In this document: one piece after another, positions 12,998 through 20,518 of the stretch
Numbering within the stretch: the stretch's first letter is position 1
How the letters are laid out: every line of letters begins with the position of its first letter
Assembly (NCBI GenBank): GCA_041609995.1
Contig: JBFIPU010000037.1
Coordinates: 1-24,631 of the forward strand
Length of the DNA: 24,631 bases
Reading direction: 5' to 3'
Origin: JABDOU01 sp041609995
Lineage (GTDB): Bacteria; Actinomycetota; Acidimicrobiia; Spongiisociales; SHLN01
The notes under the pieces: generated by a model
Database searches by the model: none
The model's input: only the letters and a program-made list of their open reading frames with translations
Told to the model about the DNA's origin: nothing
Program-made: the position numbers and the translations under genes

Positions 12998-14326
12998 ATG
13001 GCGACCCGTGTTGCAGATGCTGTCCGGACGAGACGCTGGCCGGTCGTGCTGGGCGCGGTGCTCATCCAGGTCTGCCTCGGAGCCATCTACGCGTGGTCCG
13101 TGTTCACCCCGGCTCTCAAGGATGCCGGGTGGAGCAATGTCCGGACTCAGATGGTCTTCTCCGCCGGTCTCGCCAGCTTCGCGATCGTGATGGTCTTTGC
13201 CGGTAGAAACCTCGGGAAGTTCGGGCCACGGCCACTCGCCCTCGCTGGTGGTCTGACGCTTGGGATCGGGTACGCGTTCGCATCGATGAGCGGAGGCACC
13301 AATTTCTGGATGGTCCTCATCGGCGTCGGCCTGATCGGGGGCAGCGGGATCGGGATGGCCTATGTGGTACCGATCGCGGTCGGGATGCGCTGGTTTCCTG
13401 ATCGCAAGGGCACCATCACAGGCCTGGCCGTGGCCGGGTTCGGGTTTGGGGCATTGGGCTGGATCAAGCTCGCCGGTTCGTGGGGCAAGCTCATCGAAAA
13501 CGCCGGACTGGGCCAAACGTTTCTGATATACGGAGTTGCGTTCGCGTTGATCGTGACCGCCGCCTCCATGACCATGCGAATGCCACCGAAAGGTTGGCTC
13601 CCGGAAGGGTTCGTGCCAGCAGCGGATGCGGGGGAAGGCGCCGAAGACTTCACTCCCCGAGAGATGCTGCGGACACCACAATTTCACCTGATCTCGCTCA
13701 CCTTCGCGGTATCCGCCGGGGCGGGATTGATGGCAATCGGCCTGATGAAGCTGTACCCCATCGAGGCCCTCACGGGTGCCGGGATCGACGGCGCCCGCGC
13801 CAGCGCCATCGCCGGTACCGCCATGGCGGTCTTCTTCAGCCTGGCGAATGGCGTCGGCCGCATCGCCTGGGGCGCACTGAGCGACAAGCTCGGCCGGAAA
13901 CGCTCGGTGGTGACGATGGCCGCGACCCAGGGTCTGATCTTGCTGGCTTTCATCCCGATGGCCGGAAACGAATGGTCGCTGTATCTGGCCGCAGCGTTGG
14001 TCGGCTTCAACTTCGGAGGAAACTTTGCGCTCTTTCCGGCCTTGACCGCCGACGAATTCGGTAACTCCGCTGTCGGACAGAACTATCCCTGGGTATTCCT
14101 CTCCTACGGAGCCGGCGGCATCATCTTCCCGATTCTGGGCGGTTGGCTGGGCGACATCGGCAACTTCGCCCTCGCCTTCTCCATCTGCGGGATCGCCTGC
14201 ATCATCGGCGCCCTGGCCGCCTCGATCGTGTTCCCGCCCCACCACGACGAAGCGACCCGCCCCCTGAGTGTCCATGGGTTCCTCCATAGCGCCCACCTCT
14301 TCGACCACGAACGCGAGATCGCGTAG
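12998..14326 (+). CDS. MFS transporter, OFA (oxalate/formate antiporter-like) family
   Basis: A 442-residue membrane protein with about 12 transmembrane helices. The first helix ends in the OFA-type signature LGAIYAWSVFTPAL (residues ~27-40). Other features are the loop GRNLGKFGPRPLALAGG after helix 2, GSGIGMAYVVPIAVGMRWFPDRKGTITGLAVAGFGFGAL, GRIAWGALSDKLGRKRSV (the second-half MFS loop motif) and YGAGGIIFPILGGWLGD. OFA members move monocarboxylates and dicarboxylates such as oxalate, formate and lactate/pyruvate; the exact substrate is unknown. ATG 12998 follows a purine-rich GAGAGAG and starts the protein just before the first helix. The frame is open further upstream, but that part overlaps the EamA gene. 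134 bp separate it from the EamA gene, enough for its own promoter. Confidence 0.88.
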   Translation: MATRVADAVRTRRWPVVLGAVLIQVCLGAIYAWSVFTPALKDAGWSNVRTQMVFSAGLASFAIVMVFAGRNLGKFGPRPLALAGGLTLGIGYAFASMSGGTNFWMVLIGVGLIGGSGIGMAYVVPIAVGMRWFPDRKGTITGLAVAGFGFGALGWIKLAGSWGKLIENAGLGQTFLIYGVAFALIVTAASMTMRMPPKGWLPEGFVPAADAGEGAEDFTPREMLRTPQFHLISLTFAVSAGAGLMAIGLMKLYPIEALTGAGIDGARASAIAGTAMAVFFSLANGVGRIAWGALSDKLGRKRSVVTMAATQGLILLAFIPMAGNEWSLYLAAALVGFNFGGNFALFPALTADEFGNSAVGQNYPWVFLSYGAGGIIFPILGGWLGDIGNFALAFSICGIACIIGALAASIVFPPHHDEATRPLSVHGFLHSAHLFDHEREIA

Positions 14327-14382
14327 CTGCTGCTGTTGGTGGTTTCGATGTTCAGAATCCTGGAGTAGGCTTGCGTTCGCCT

Positions 14383-14422
14383 CACTGGGTGGAGGCCAGC
14401 GTTTCACCTCGCTTCCCCAGTG
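14383..14422 (+). promoter_or_regulatory. Stem-loop in the leader of the DEAD-box helicase gene
   Basis: The 196-bp gap before the helicase gene holds an inverted repeat, CACTGGG (14383-14389) with CCCAGTG (14416-14422). Complementary GGTGGAGG and CACCTC segments lie inside, which could extend the stem. RNA helicase genes often have long structured leaders that respond to cold; no T-tract follows, so it could alternatively be part of a terminator for the MFS gene upstream. Function is inferred only from position. Confidence 0.3.
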
Positions 14423-14522
14423 TTCACAAGGCATCGCTTACTCACCCGGTTGGACCGCCTCTTCGGCCGCATCATGACACATACTCCGCGAGTCGCGGCA
14501 AGGTGTCACGCCAAGGAGAACC

Positions 14523-16118
14523 ATGACCAACCCAATCGATATGACCACGTTCGCCCAACTGGGGCTACCCAAAAGACTCGTTCGAGCACTCGCCAACTCC
14601 GGCATCTCCGAGCCGTTCCCGGTACAGACCGCTACGATTCCATCGGCATTGGCCGGAAGAGACGTGGCGGCCAAGGCACCAACCGGATCTGGCAAGACAT
14701 TCGCCTTCGGGTTACCCCTCTTGGCTCAGGTGGAGCGCGCAACCAAGAACCGCCCGAGCTCTCTGATCCTCGCACCGACCAGAGAGTTGGCCGAACAGAT
14801 CAAACAAGAGCTCGTCCCCCTCGCCAAATCGATGGACGCATATGTCCACGCCGTCTACGGCGGCGTGGCGTACGGTCCCCAGAAGGCCGCGTTGCGCCGT
14901 GGCGTGGAGGTCCTGGTTGCCACCCCCGGTCGCCTGGAAGATCTGATCGAGCAGGGGGCCATCCGCCTGGATGAGGCCACCATCGTTGCCGTCGACGAGG
15001 CCGACCGAATGGCGGACATGGGCTTCTTGCCGGCGGTACGCCGGATCCTCGATCTCACCCCGCGACACCGCCAGACCATGCTGTTTTCGGCGACCCTGGA
15101 CGGTGACGTCGCCGTTCTCATCCGCGACTACCAAACCGATCCGGTCAGGCACGAGGCCCCTTCCGTCGAATCCGAAGCCATTGATGCCCGCCACCATTTC
15201 TGGCTGGTGCCACACCACGATCGGGTCGAGGTGACAGCCGACATCGTCGCCGCCGGCGGGCGTTCAATTGTCTTCACCCGCACGCGGCACGGTGCCGATC
15301 GATTGGCCCGCCAGCTTGGCCGGCACGGCATCGACGCCGTCGCGATCCACGGGGGCAGATCCCAGAGCCAACGCACCCGGGCCCTGAAACAATTCACAAC
15401 CGGTCACACCCAGGCATTGATCGCCACTGACGTGGCCGCTCGCGGGATTCACGTCGATGCGGTCGAAACCGTCCTGCATTTCGACCCGGCCGCCGACCAC
15501 AAGGACTACCTCCACCGCTCCGGCCGGACTGCCCGCGCGGGAGCGGCCGGGACGGTCGTAAGCATTCTCACACACGACCAGCAACGCGGGGCGAGACGAA
15601 TGCAACGAGATCTCAATCTGTGGGCGCCCATAGAGACACCGCTCATCGAGCGCCTCGCCACGGGTGGCCACCGTATGGGGGAGCGCGCAGCGGCCTCAGA
15701 ACTCGACACCAAACGTTCGAAACAGCGCTCACACGCGGCTGATCGAGGCGAACGGACAGATCGGATTGGGAGGGATTCGGCAAGCGAACCCCGCCGACGT
15801 CACGTCTCCCAATCGATCCAATCCATTTATGTCTCCAATATCCCCTGGGAGGCAACCGCCAGCGATCTCGAGCAGCTGTTTTCCCCCTACGGTCGAGTGG
15901 CGGCGGCAACGATCGTGACCGATCGCCGAACCGGCCGTTCCCGCGGCTACGCCTTCGTCGATATCGAAACGGGAGCGAGTCGGAAAGCCATCGGTGAGCT
16001 TCACGGTTCGCTCCTGGACGGTCGCGAGCTGACTGTTCGCCCGGCTCGCCCCAGGCCACCACACAACAAGCGAACAAACTCGCGCAAAGAGCAAACTCGA
16101 TCGCGGCGGCGTAGATAG
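14523..16118 (+). CDS. DEAD-box RNA helicase with C-terminal RRM
   Basis: A 531-residue ATP-dependent RNA helicase. Motifs run in order: Q motif (FAQLGLPKRLVRALANSGISEPFPVQ), Walker A APTGSGKT (52-59), PTRELAEQ, TPGR, DEAD box VDEAD (157-161), SAT (189-191), then helicase C motifs IVFTRTRHGADRLA, ATDVAARGIHV and HRSGRTARAG. After a basic, low-complexity linker (~375-430) comes a canonical RNA-recognition motif with RNP2 IYVSNI (435-440) and RNP1 RGYAFVDI (474-481). The protein ends in an Arg/Ser/Lys-rich tail. This RRM is of the eukaryote/cyanobacterial RRM_1 type, not the DbpA-type RRM common in bacterial helicases. ATG 14523 has AAGGAG 4 nt upstream. Likely roles are ribosome assembly or mRNA remodelling, possibly in cold. 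Confidence 0.93.
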   Translation: MTNPIDMTTFAQLGLPKRLVRALANSGISEPFPVQTATIPSALAGRDVAAKAPTGSGKTFAFGLPLLAQVERATKNRPSSLILAPTRELAEQIKQELVPLAKSMDAYVHAVYGGVAYGPQKAALRRGVEVLVATPGRLEDLIEQGAIRLDEATIVAVDEADRMADMGFLPAVRRILDLTPRHRQTMLFSATLDGDVAVLIRDYQTDPVRHEAPSVESEAIDARHHFWLVPHHDRVEVTADIVAAGGRSIVFTRTRHGADRLARQLGRHGIDAVAIHGGRSQSQRTRALKQFTTGHTQALIATDVAARGIHVDAVETVLHFDPAADHKDYLHRSGRTARAGAAGTVVSILTHDQQRGARRMQRDLNLWAPIETPLIERLATGGHRMGERAAASELDTKRSKQRSHAADRGERTDRIGRDSASEPRRRHVSQSIQSIYVSNIPWEATASDLEQLFSPYGRVAAATIVTDRRTGRSRGYAFVDIETGASRKAIGELHGSLLDGRELTVRPARPRPPHNKRTNSRKEQTRSRRRR

Positions 16119-16217
16119 CGGTTGGAACAGCACAATCGATCGGCGCCCGGCTCCGCCGTCAGGAATTTCGTAGTCCGTATCTGCCATCAGGAGCGATGAC
16201 GCCTAGCCTGCCCGGCC

Positions 16218-16604
16218 ATGTGGCAATGGAGCGGGCGATTCCTCATAACGAGCATCCTGCTCTTTGCGCTCTCCGGCTGCGGCGGCGATGCGAGCCAACT
16301 CGGCGCCGAGGTGGCGATGTTGGACAACACCTTCGTACCAGAGACGCTCGCGGCAGATGTCGGCACGACGATAACGTTCATCAACAAGGGCCGGGCCCCC
16401 CACAACGTCATCGGGAACGACGGCCGTTTTGATTCGCGGCGTGAAACCGGAAAGAATCATGAGTCGGGTGAGTCGTGGAGCCTGACTGTCGATGAGGCGG
16501 GGACCTACCCGTACTACTGCTCGCTCCACGCCGTGCAGCAAGACGATGGCAGCTGGACCGGAATGGTGGGAACATTGGTGGTGACCGAGCCAACCGGCTC
16601 GTGA
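16218..16604 (+). CDS. Cupredoxin (plastocyanin-like) lipoprotein
   Basis: A 128-residue protein with a lipoprotein signal (FLITSILLFALSGC, lipid-modified Cys21) and one cupredoxin domain. The type 1 copper ligands are all visible: His62 (RAPHNV), Cys101 and His104 (YYCSLH), and Met116 (GMVG). It should be a membrane-tethered extracytoplasmic electron carrier. The start lacks a Shine-Dalgarno sequence. A good AGGAG lies at 16189-16193 but serves only a different, non-coding frame, so a leaderless start or a mis-set start is possible. The next gene begins 10 nt after the stop, preceded by AGGAGG, and the multicopper oxidase follows in the same operon. Confidence 0.9.
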   Translation: MWQWSGRFLITSILLFALSGCGGDASQLGAEVAMLDNTFVPETLAADVGTTITFINKGRAPHNVIGNDGRFDSRRETGKNHESGESWSLTVDEAGTYPYYCSLHAVQQDDGSWTGMVGTLVVTEPTGS

Positions 16605-16614
16605 GAGGAGGCGG

Positions 16615-18267
16615 ATGACGACCAAAGGCGCCTACAACCTCATCGTGCTGATCGCCGCGCTGCTGGTCCTTGCCGCCTGTGGCGACACGTCGGTCGCCGG
16701 AACCCGCAGCAGCAACGTACCTGCCTCCGAGGCACCGACGAGCTGGACCGGCACCACCCGCAACGTTCCCGGAGAATACCCCACGATCCAGTCGGCTGTC
16801 GACGCAGCCGACCCGGGCGATCTGGTACTGATCGCCCCCGGCGTTTACAAAGAAGCTGTCACCGTCACGACCCCCGGTGTGACGATTCGTGGCACGGACC
16901 GCAACGCCGTGATTCTCGACGGCGAATTCACGCGCGACAACGGAATCGTGGTGACGGCCGACGGAGTCGCACTGGAGAACATGACGGCCCGCAGCTACGC
17001 CGTGAACGGGTTTTTCTGGACCGGCGTCGTGGGGTATCGCGGCTCCTATCTGACCGCCATCGACGACTGGGTGTACGGGATCTACGCGTTTGACTCGGTC
17101 GATGGGTTGCTCGAACACTCCTATGCCTCCGGCTCCTGGGATGCCGGCTTCTACATCGGACAATGCGACCCCTGCAATGCCGTCGTCACCAACGTCGTAG
17201 CCGAGTTCAACGGGCTCGGCTATTCGGGAACCAACTCCTCGGGCAACATCTATATCGTCAACTCGGAGTGGCGCCACAACGTGGCCGGGGTCGTTCCCAA
17301 CACGCTGGATTCCGAGCTGTTACCGCCCGTCAACAACGTGGTGGTCGCCGGCAACTTCATCCACCACAACGGCGAGGCAGAGCGCGCCCCGAATCGCTCG
17401 GCGGAGTGGTCGGCTTTCGGCAACGGCGTGGTATTGGCGGGCAACCGGGACTCGGTGGTACGCGACAACCTGTTCGTCAACAATGCAACCAGCGGTGTGC
17501 AGGTCGTGACCATGATCGACGCGAACCTGTGGCCATCCGGGGGCAATGAAGTCCGCGACAACGTGATCGTCGGATCCGGACGCGCTGATCTGGCGCTCGG
17601 CGGTCCGGCCGAACAGGGCTCGTGCTTTGCGGACAACGAAGCATCGCACACCGTCCCTTCCACCTTGCGGCTGTTCCACAACTGCGACGGCTTGAACCTG
17701 CCCCTCTGGTACGGGCTGGCGACTTCGTCCGAACCCCTCGGCCGCATCGCCCAGGCCAGCAAAGGCCAAAACACCCAGCTGGAACATGGCGATGCCCCCA
17801 AACCGGAATTGACGTTCGCCCAACTGCCCGGCGGCGCCGACGCACCGGTCCAGCCGGCCGTCGACGTCTTCGATTCCTTGAACTTCGACCCCGGCTCGAT
17901 CACCACGCCGGAACTGCCGGCGGGGATGGAGATCGACAACCGCCGCACGACGATCTTCGGGGTGGCGCTGGACAGTGGCTTCTGGCCGGTTCTGTTCGGG
18001 GCTCTCATGTGGTGGATTCCGATGGCGGTATGGCTGCTCGGGGCCCTGTGGGCCATGTGGCAGCTATGGAGCGGGAACCGCTCGACGGCGGCCAAGGTCT
18101 TGTGGTCGACCATCGTGATGCTGGTTCCGGTCGTGGGGGTCGTGCTCTACGGTGCGGTCGGCCGCGGACGGACGCTGCTGGGGCGCCGGACGGCGACCTG
18201 GCTTGGCGGCTCGGTTGGTTGGCTCGCCCTGGTCGTCGTGGCTCTGCTGATCGGCGGGGTGTTTTGA
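16615..18267 (+). CDS. NosD-like right-handed beta-helix lipoprotein with C-terminal membrane domain
   Basis: A 550-residue protein. Residues 1-22 are a lipoprotein signal (LIVLIAALLVLAAC, Cys22). Residues ~50-375 form a parallel beta-helix of the NosD/pectate-lyase type: it opens with PGEYPTIQSAVDAADPGDLVLIAPGVYKE, then repeated turns such as GVTIRGTDRNAVILDG and NNVVVAGNFIHHNGE. A linker leads to three hydrophobic helices at ~456-484, 494-515 and 529-550. The middle one (STIVMLVPVVGVVLYGAVGRG) resembles the PLDc_N membrane module. NosD helps copper maturation of nitrous-oxide reductase; beta-helices also bind or cut polysaccharides, so the role here is inferred from its copper-protein neighbours. 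It has a strong AGGAGG before ATG and overlaps the multicopper oxidase start. Confidence 0.88.
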   Translation: MTTKGAYNLIVLIAALLVLAACGDTSVAGTRSSNVPASEAPTSWTGTTRNVPGEYPTIQSAVDAADPGDLVLIAPGVYKEAVTVTTPGVTIRGTDRNAVILDGEFTRDNGIVVTADGVALENMTARSYAVNGFFWTGVVGYRGSYLTAIDDWVYGIYAFDSVDGLLEHSYASGSWDAGFYIGQCDPCNAVVTNVVAEFNGLGYSGTNSSGNIYIVNSEWRHNVAGVVPNTLDSELLPPVNNVVVAGNFIHHNGEAERAPNRSAEWSAFGNGVVLAGNRDSVVRDNLFVNNATSGVQVVTMIDANLWPSGGNEVRDNVIVGSGRADLALGGPAEQGSCFADNEASHTVPSTLRLFHNCDGLNLPLWYGLATSSEPLGRIAQASKGQNTQLEHGDAPKPELTFAQLPGGADAPVQPAVDVFDSLNFDPGSITTPELPAGMEIDNRRTTIFGVALDSGFWPVLFGALMWWIPMAVWLLGALWAMWQLWSGNRSTAAKVLWSTIVMLVPVVGVVLYGAVGRGRTLLGRRTATWLGGSVGWLALVVVALLIGGVF

Positions 18268-19316
18268 CCGGCGACGACCCGGAAACCCCCGACGCCGGGG
18301 CACAGGTGCCGGAGGGACTCAGCCGGCGGGAGGCGCTCAAACGCGTCGGCGCCGGCGGCCTGGTGTTGGGGACCGGTTTCGTGGCAGGCGGCGCCATCGG
18401 AAGCGATGCGCAAGAAGACACGGAGGGCACCTACGACGGCGGGCGCCTGTCGCGTGAACTCCCGGTGGGAGTGGCGGCCGGACCCTACGGAACGGAGTTC
18501 TCGGTGCCGGATGACCTCGAGGGAGATGCGCTCGATCACCTCACCTTCCCGCCTCCACCGGCGGCGGGGCCGGTGGAATTGGAGATGGCCGTGGTCGAAC
18601 ACCCCCATCGGGTGAGCCTGGCGCACACCGTTTCGGCATGGTCGTACAACGGCACGAGCCCGGGTCCGATCATTCGGGCCAACGAAGGCCAGACAATCCG
18701 GATTCATTTCAGCAACAAGACCGGCCACGATCACAACCTCCACTTCCACGGCCGGCACTCCCCCCTGCACGACGGCTGGGAACCCATCCCCCCAGGCTCC
18801 AGCACGATCTACGAGATCGAGGCGGGCCCGGCCGGCTTGCATCCCTACCACTGCCATACGATGCCGATCGACCGGCACATCGCCAAAGGTCTCTATGGCG
18901 CGCTCATCGTCGACCCGCCGGGTGGGAGACCCGAAGCTCGCGAAGTGGTCCTCGCCCTCTCCGGGTGGGACGTCGACGACGACGGCCGCAACGAGTTGTA
19001 CTCCTGGAACGGGGTCGCCGGGTTCTACCAGAAGTATCCGATCAAGCTGCCCGTCGGAGAACCGGTCAGGGCCTACGTGCTGAATATGACCGAATTCGAC
19101 CCGATAGCCTCGTTCCACCTTCACGCCCAGACTTTCGACGTCTACCCGGCCGGTATGGGACAGGTACCCGCCTTTTCCTCCGACATCGTCACACTCGGCC
19201 AGATGGAGCGGGCCATGCTCGAGTTCTCACTGCCCGAGGTGGGGCGTTACATGTTCCACCCCCACCAACACGCGATGGTGATGCGGGGCGCCATGGGTTG
19301 GTTCGCCGCGATCTGA
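18264..19316 (+). CDS. Tat-exported two-domain multicopper oxidase (nitrite-reductase/laccase-like)
   Basis: A 350-residue protein with a Tat signal (SRREALKRVGAGGLVLGTGFVAGGA, twin Arg 21-22). Copper-binding motifs are HNLHFHG (His160, His162), HPYHCHTMPIDRHIAKGLYG (His193, His196, Cys197, His198, His205), FHLHAQTF (His285, His287) and MFHPHQHAMVMRG (His332, His334, His336). There are two cupredoxin domains; the only Cys suited to a type 1 copper is in domain 1, as in copper nitrite reductases and type-B two-domain oxidases. Reactions to consider are nitrite reduction, laccase-like oxidation or cuprous-ion detoxification. The start is taken as TTG 18264, overlapping the preceding stop (TTGA) with GGCGGGG upstream; GTG 18306 is the alternative and keeps the Tat motif. 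Copper may be supplied, or electrons carried, by the cupredoxin encoded two genes upstream. Confidence 0.88.
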   Translation: MTGDDPETPDAGAQVPEGLSRREALKRVGAGGLVLGTGFVAGGAIGSDAQEDTEGTYDGGRLSRELPVGVAAGPYGTEFSVPDDLEGDALDHLTFPPPPAAGPVELEMAVVEHPHRVSLAHTVSAWSYNGTSPGPIIRANEGQTIRIHFSNKTGHDHNLHFHGRHSPLHDGWEPIPPGSSTIYEIEAGPAGLHPYHCHTMPIDRHIAKGLYGALIVDPPGGRPEAREVVLALSGWDVDDDGRNELYSWNGVAGFYQKYPIKLPVGEPVRAYVLNMTEFDPIASFHLHAQTFDVYPAGMGQVPAFSSDIVTLGQMERAMLEFSLPEVGRYMFHPHQHAMVMRGAMGWFAAI

Positions 19317-19396
19317 GCCCGTGCTTCTGGCCGGGAGAGCCGTCGGGCGGAGCATCTGCACCGTACCATCTGACTCGACACGCCGGGGAGGACCAC

Positions 19397-20518
19397 GTGC
19401 CGAGGACAATCGGAATCTTGACGGCCGGTGGGGACAGCCCAGGGCTCAACGCCGCCATCCGCGCCATCGGAAAGACCGCCGTACGCGCCCACAACATGAG
19501 GGTCGTCGGGTTTCTGGACGGTTTTCGGGGCCTGATGGAAAGCCGGACCGTCCGGCTCGACAGCGACCGCCTCTCGGGGATCCTGACGAGGGGTGGCACC
19601 ATCCTGGGAACCAGCAGGGACAAACCGCACCGGATGGAGGTCGGAGGACAGGTGCTCGACATGCGGGGCGCAATGATCGACAACTGCCACAGGCTCGGCA
19701 TCGATGCTCTCATCTGCCTCGGAGGCGGGGGAACCCAGAAGAACGCCTACCGGCTGGCCAAGAAGGGATTGCCAATCGTCACGCTTCCCAAGACGATCGA
19801 CAACGATGTGGCGATGACAGAGCGCACCTTCGGATTCGACACCGCTCTGGCAATCGCCACCGAGGCGGTGGATCGCCTGCACTCGACCGCCCACAGCCAC
19901 CACCGGATCATGGTGGTGGAGATCATGGGTCACAACACCGGATGGCTCACGCTGGGGGCCGGCATCGCAGGCGGGGCCGACGTCGTGATCATCCCGGAGA
20001 TTCCCTTTGATGTCGAATTGATCGCCGAATCCCTCCTCGCTCGCAAGGCCGGCGGCAGCCGTTTCAGCATCGTCGCCGTATCAGAAGGAGCGATGTCGGC
20101 CACCAACTCTCAGATCCATGCCGATCTGCGCGCTCGCAAATCGGCCGCGACCACCCCGGAAGAGAAGGCGGAGGCGGTCGCCGCCATCGATTCCTTTGAA
20201 GAAAGCCGGGGAGACCACACTGCCCGTGTGGCCAGGAAGCTCAAGGAGATCACCGGCCTGGAATCGCGCGTGACCATCCTCGGCCACGTCCAGCGAGGAG
20301 GCACCCCGACCCACATCGACCGCTTGTTGGCGACCCGGCTGGGCGCCGAGGCGGCCCAGGCGGTGGCCGACGAGGACTACGGCATCATGATCGCCTCGCA
20401 GCGAGGGGAGGCGGTGCGGGTTCCCCTCAAAGAGGTGGCCGGCAAACGGCGAACCGTTCCGCTGGATCACCCGTGGATCCAGACGGCCCGGCAACTCGGA
20501 ATGAGCCTCGGCGACTAG
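19397..20518 (+). CDS. pfkA: 6-phosphofructokinase (ATP or PPi dependent)
   Basis: A 373-residue phosphofructokinase starting at GTG 19397, with GGAGG 5 nt upstream. Family motifs are IGILTAGGDSPGLNAAIR (phosphoryl donor loop), GGGGTQKNA (109-117), the catalytic PKTIDNDV (Asp135, Asp137), FGFDTA, VEIMGHNTGWL and LGHVQRGGTPTHIDR. At the two positions used to predict the donor (E. coli Gly104 and Gly124), this protein has Gly112 and Lys132. That mixed pair is also found in ATP-dependent actinobacterial enzymes, so the donor is undecided. The usual acidic residue in GGDG is Gly111 here. It is convergent with the DUF389 gene; the stops share a CTAG palindrome. It should act in glycolysis, downstream of triose and hexose phosphate pools. 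Confidence 0.92.
   Translation: MPRTIGILTAGGDSPGLNAAIRAIGKTAVRAHNMRVVGFLDGFRGLMESRTVRLDSDRLSGILTRGGTILGTSRDKPHRMEVGGQVLDMRGAMIDNCHRLGIDALICLGGGGTQKNAYRLAKKGLPIVTLPKTIDNDVAMTERTFGFDTALAIATEAVDRLHSTAHSHHRIMVVEIMGHNTGWLTLGAGIAGGADVVIIPEIPFDVELIAESLLARKAGGSRFSIVAVSEGAMSATNSQIHADLRARKSAATTPEEKAEAVAAIDSFEESRGDHTARVARKLKEITGLESRVTILGHVQRGGTPTHIDRLLATRLGAEAAQAVADEDYGIMIASQRGEAVRVPLKEVAGKRRTVPLDHPWIQTARQLGMSLGD

Noticed and set aside
12485..14434. 649-codon open frame on the minus strand opposite the MFS gene
   Set aside because: Its translation is rich in His, Gln, Arg and Asp typical of an antisense shadow, whereas the plus strand encodes a clear 12-helix transporter.
16196..16432. Frame with ATG 16196 behind a good AGGAG
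   Set aside because: The translation is Arg-rich with no family, and it overlaps the cupredoxin, whose copper ligands are complete.
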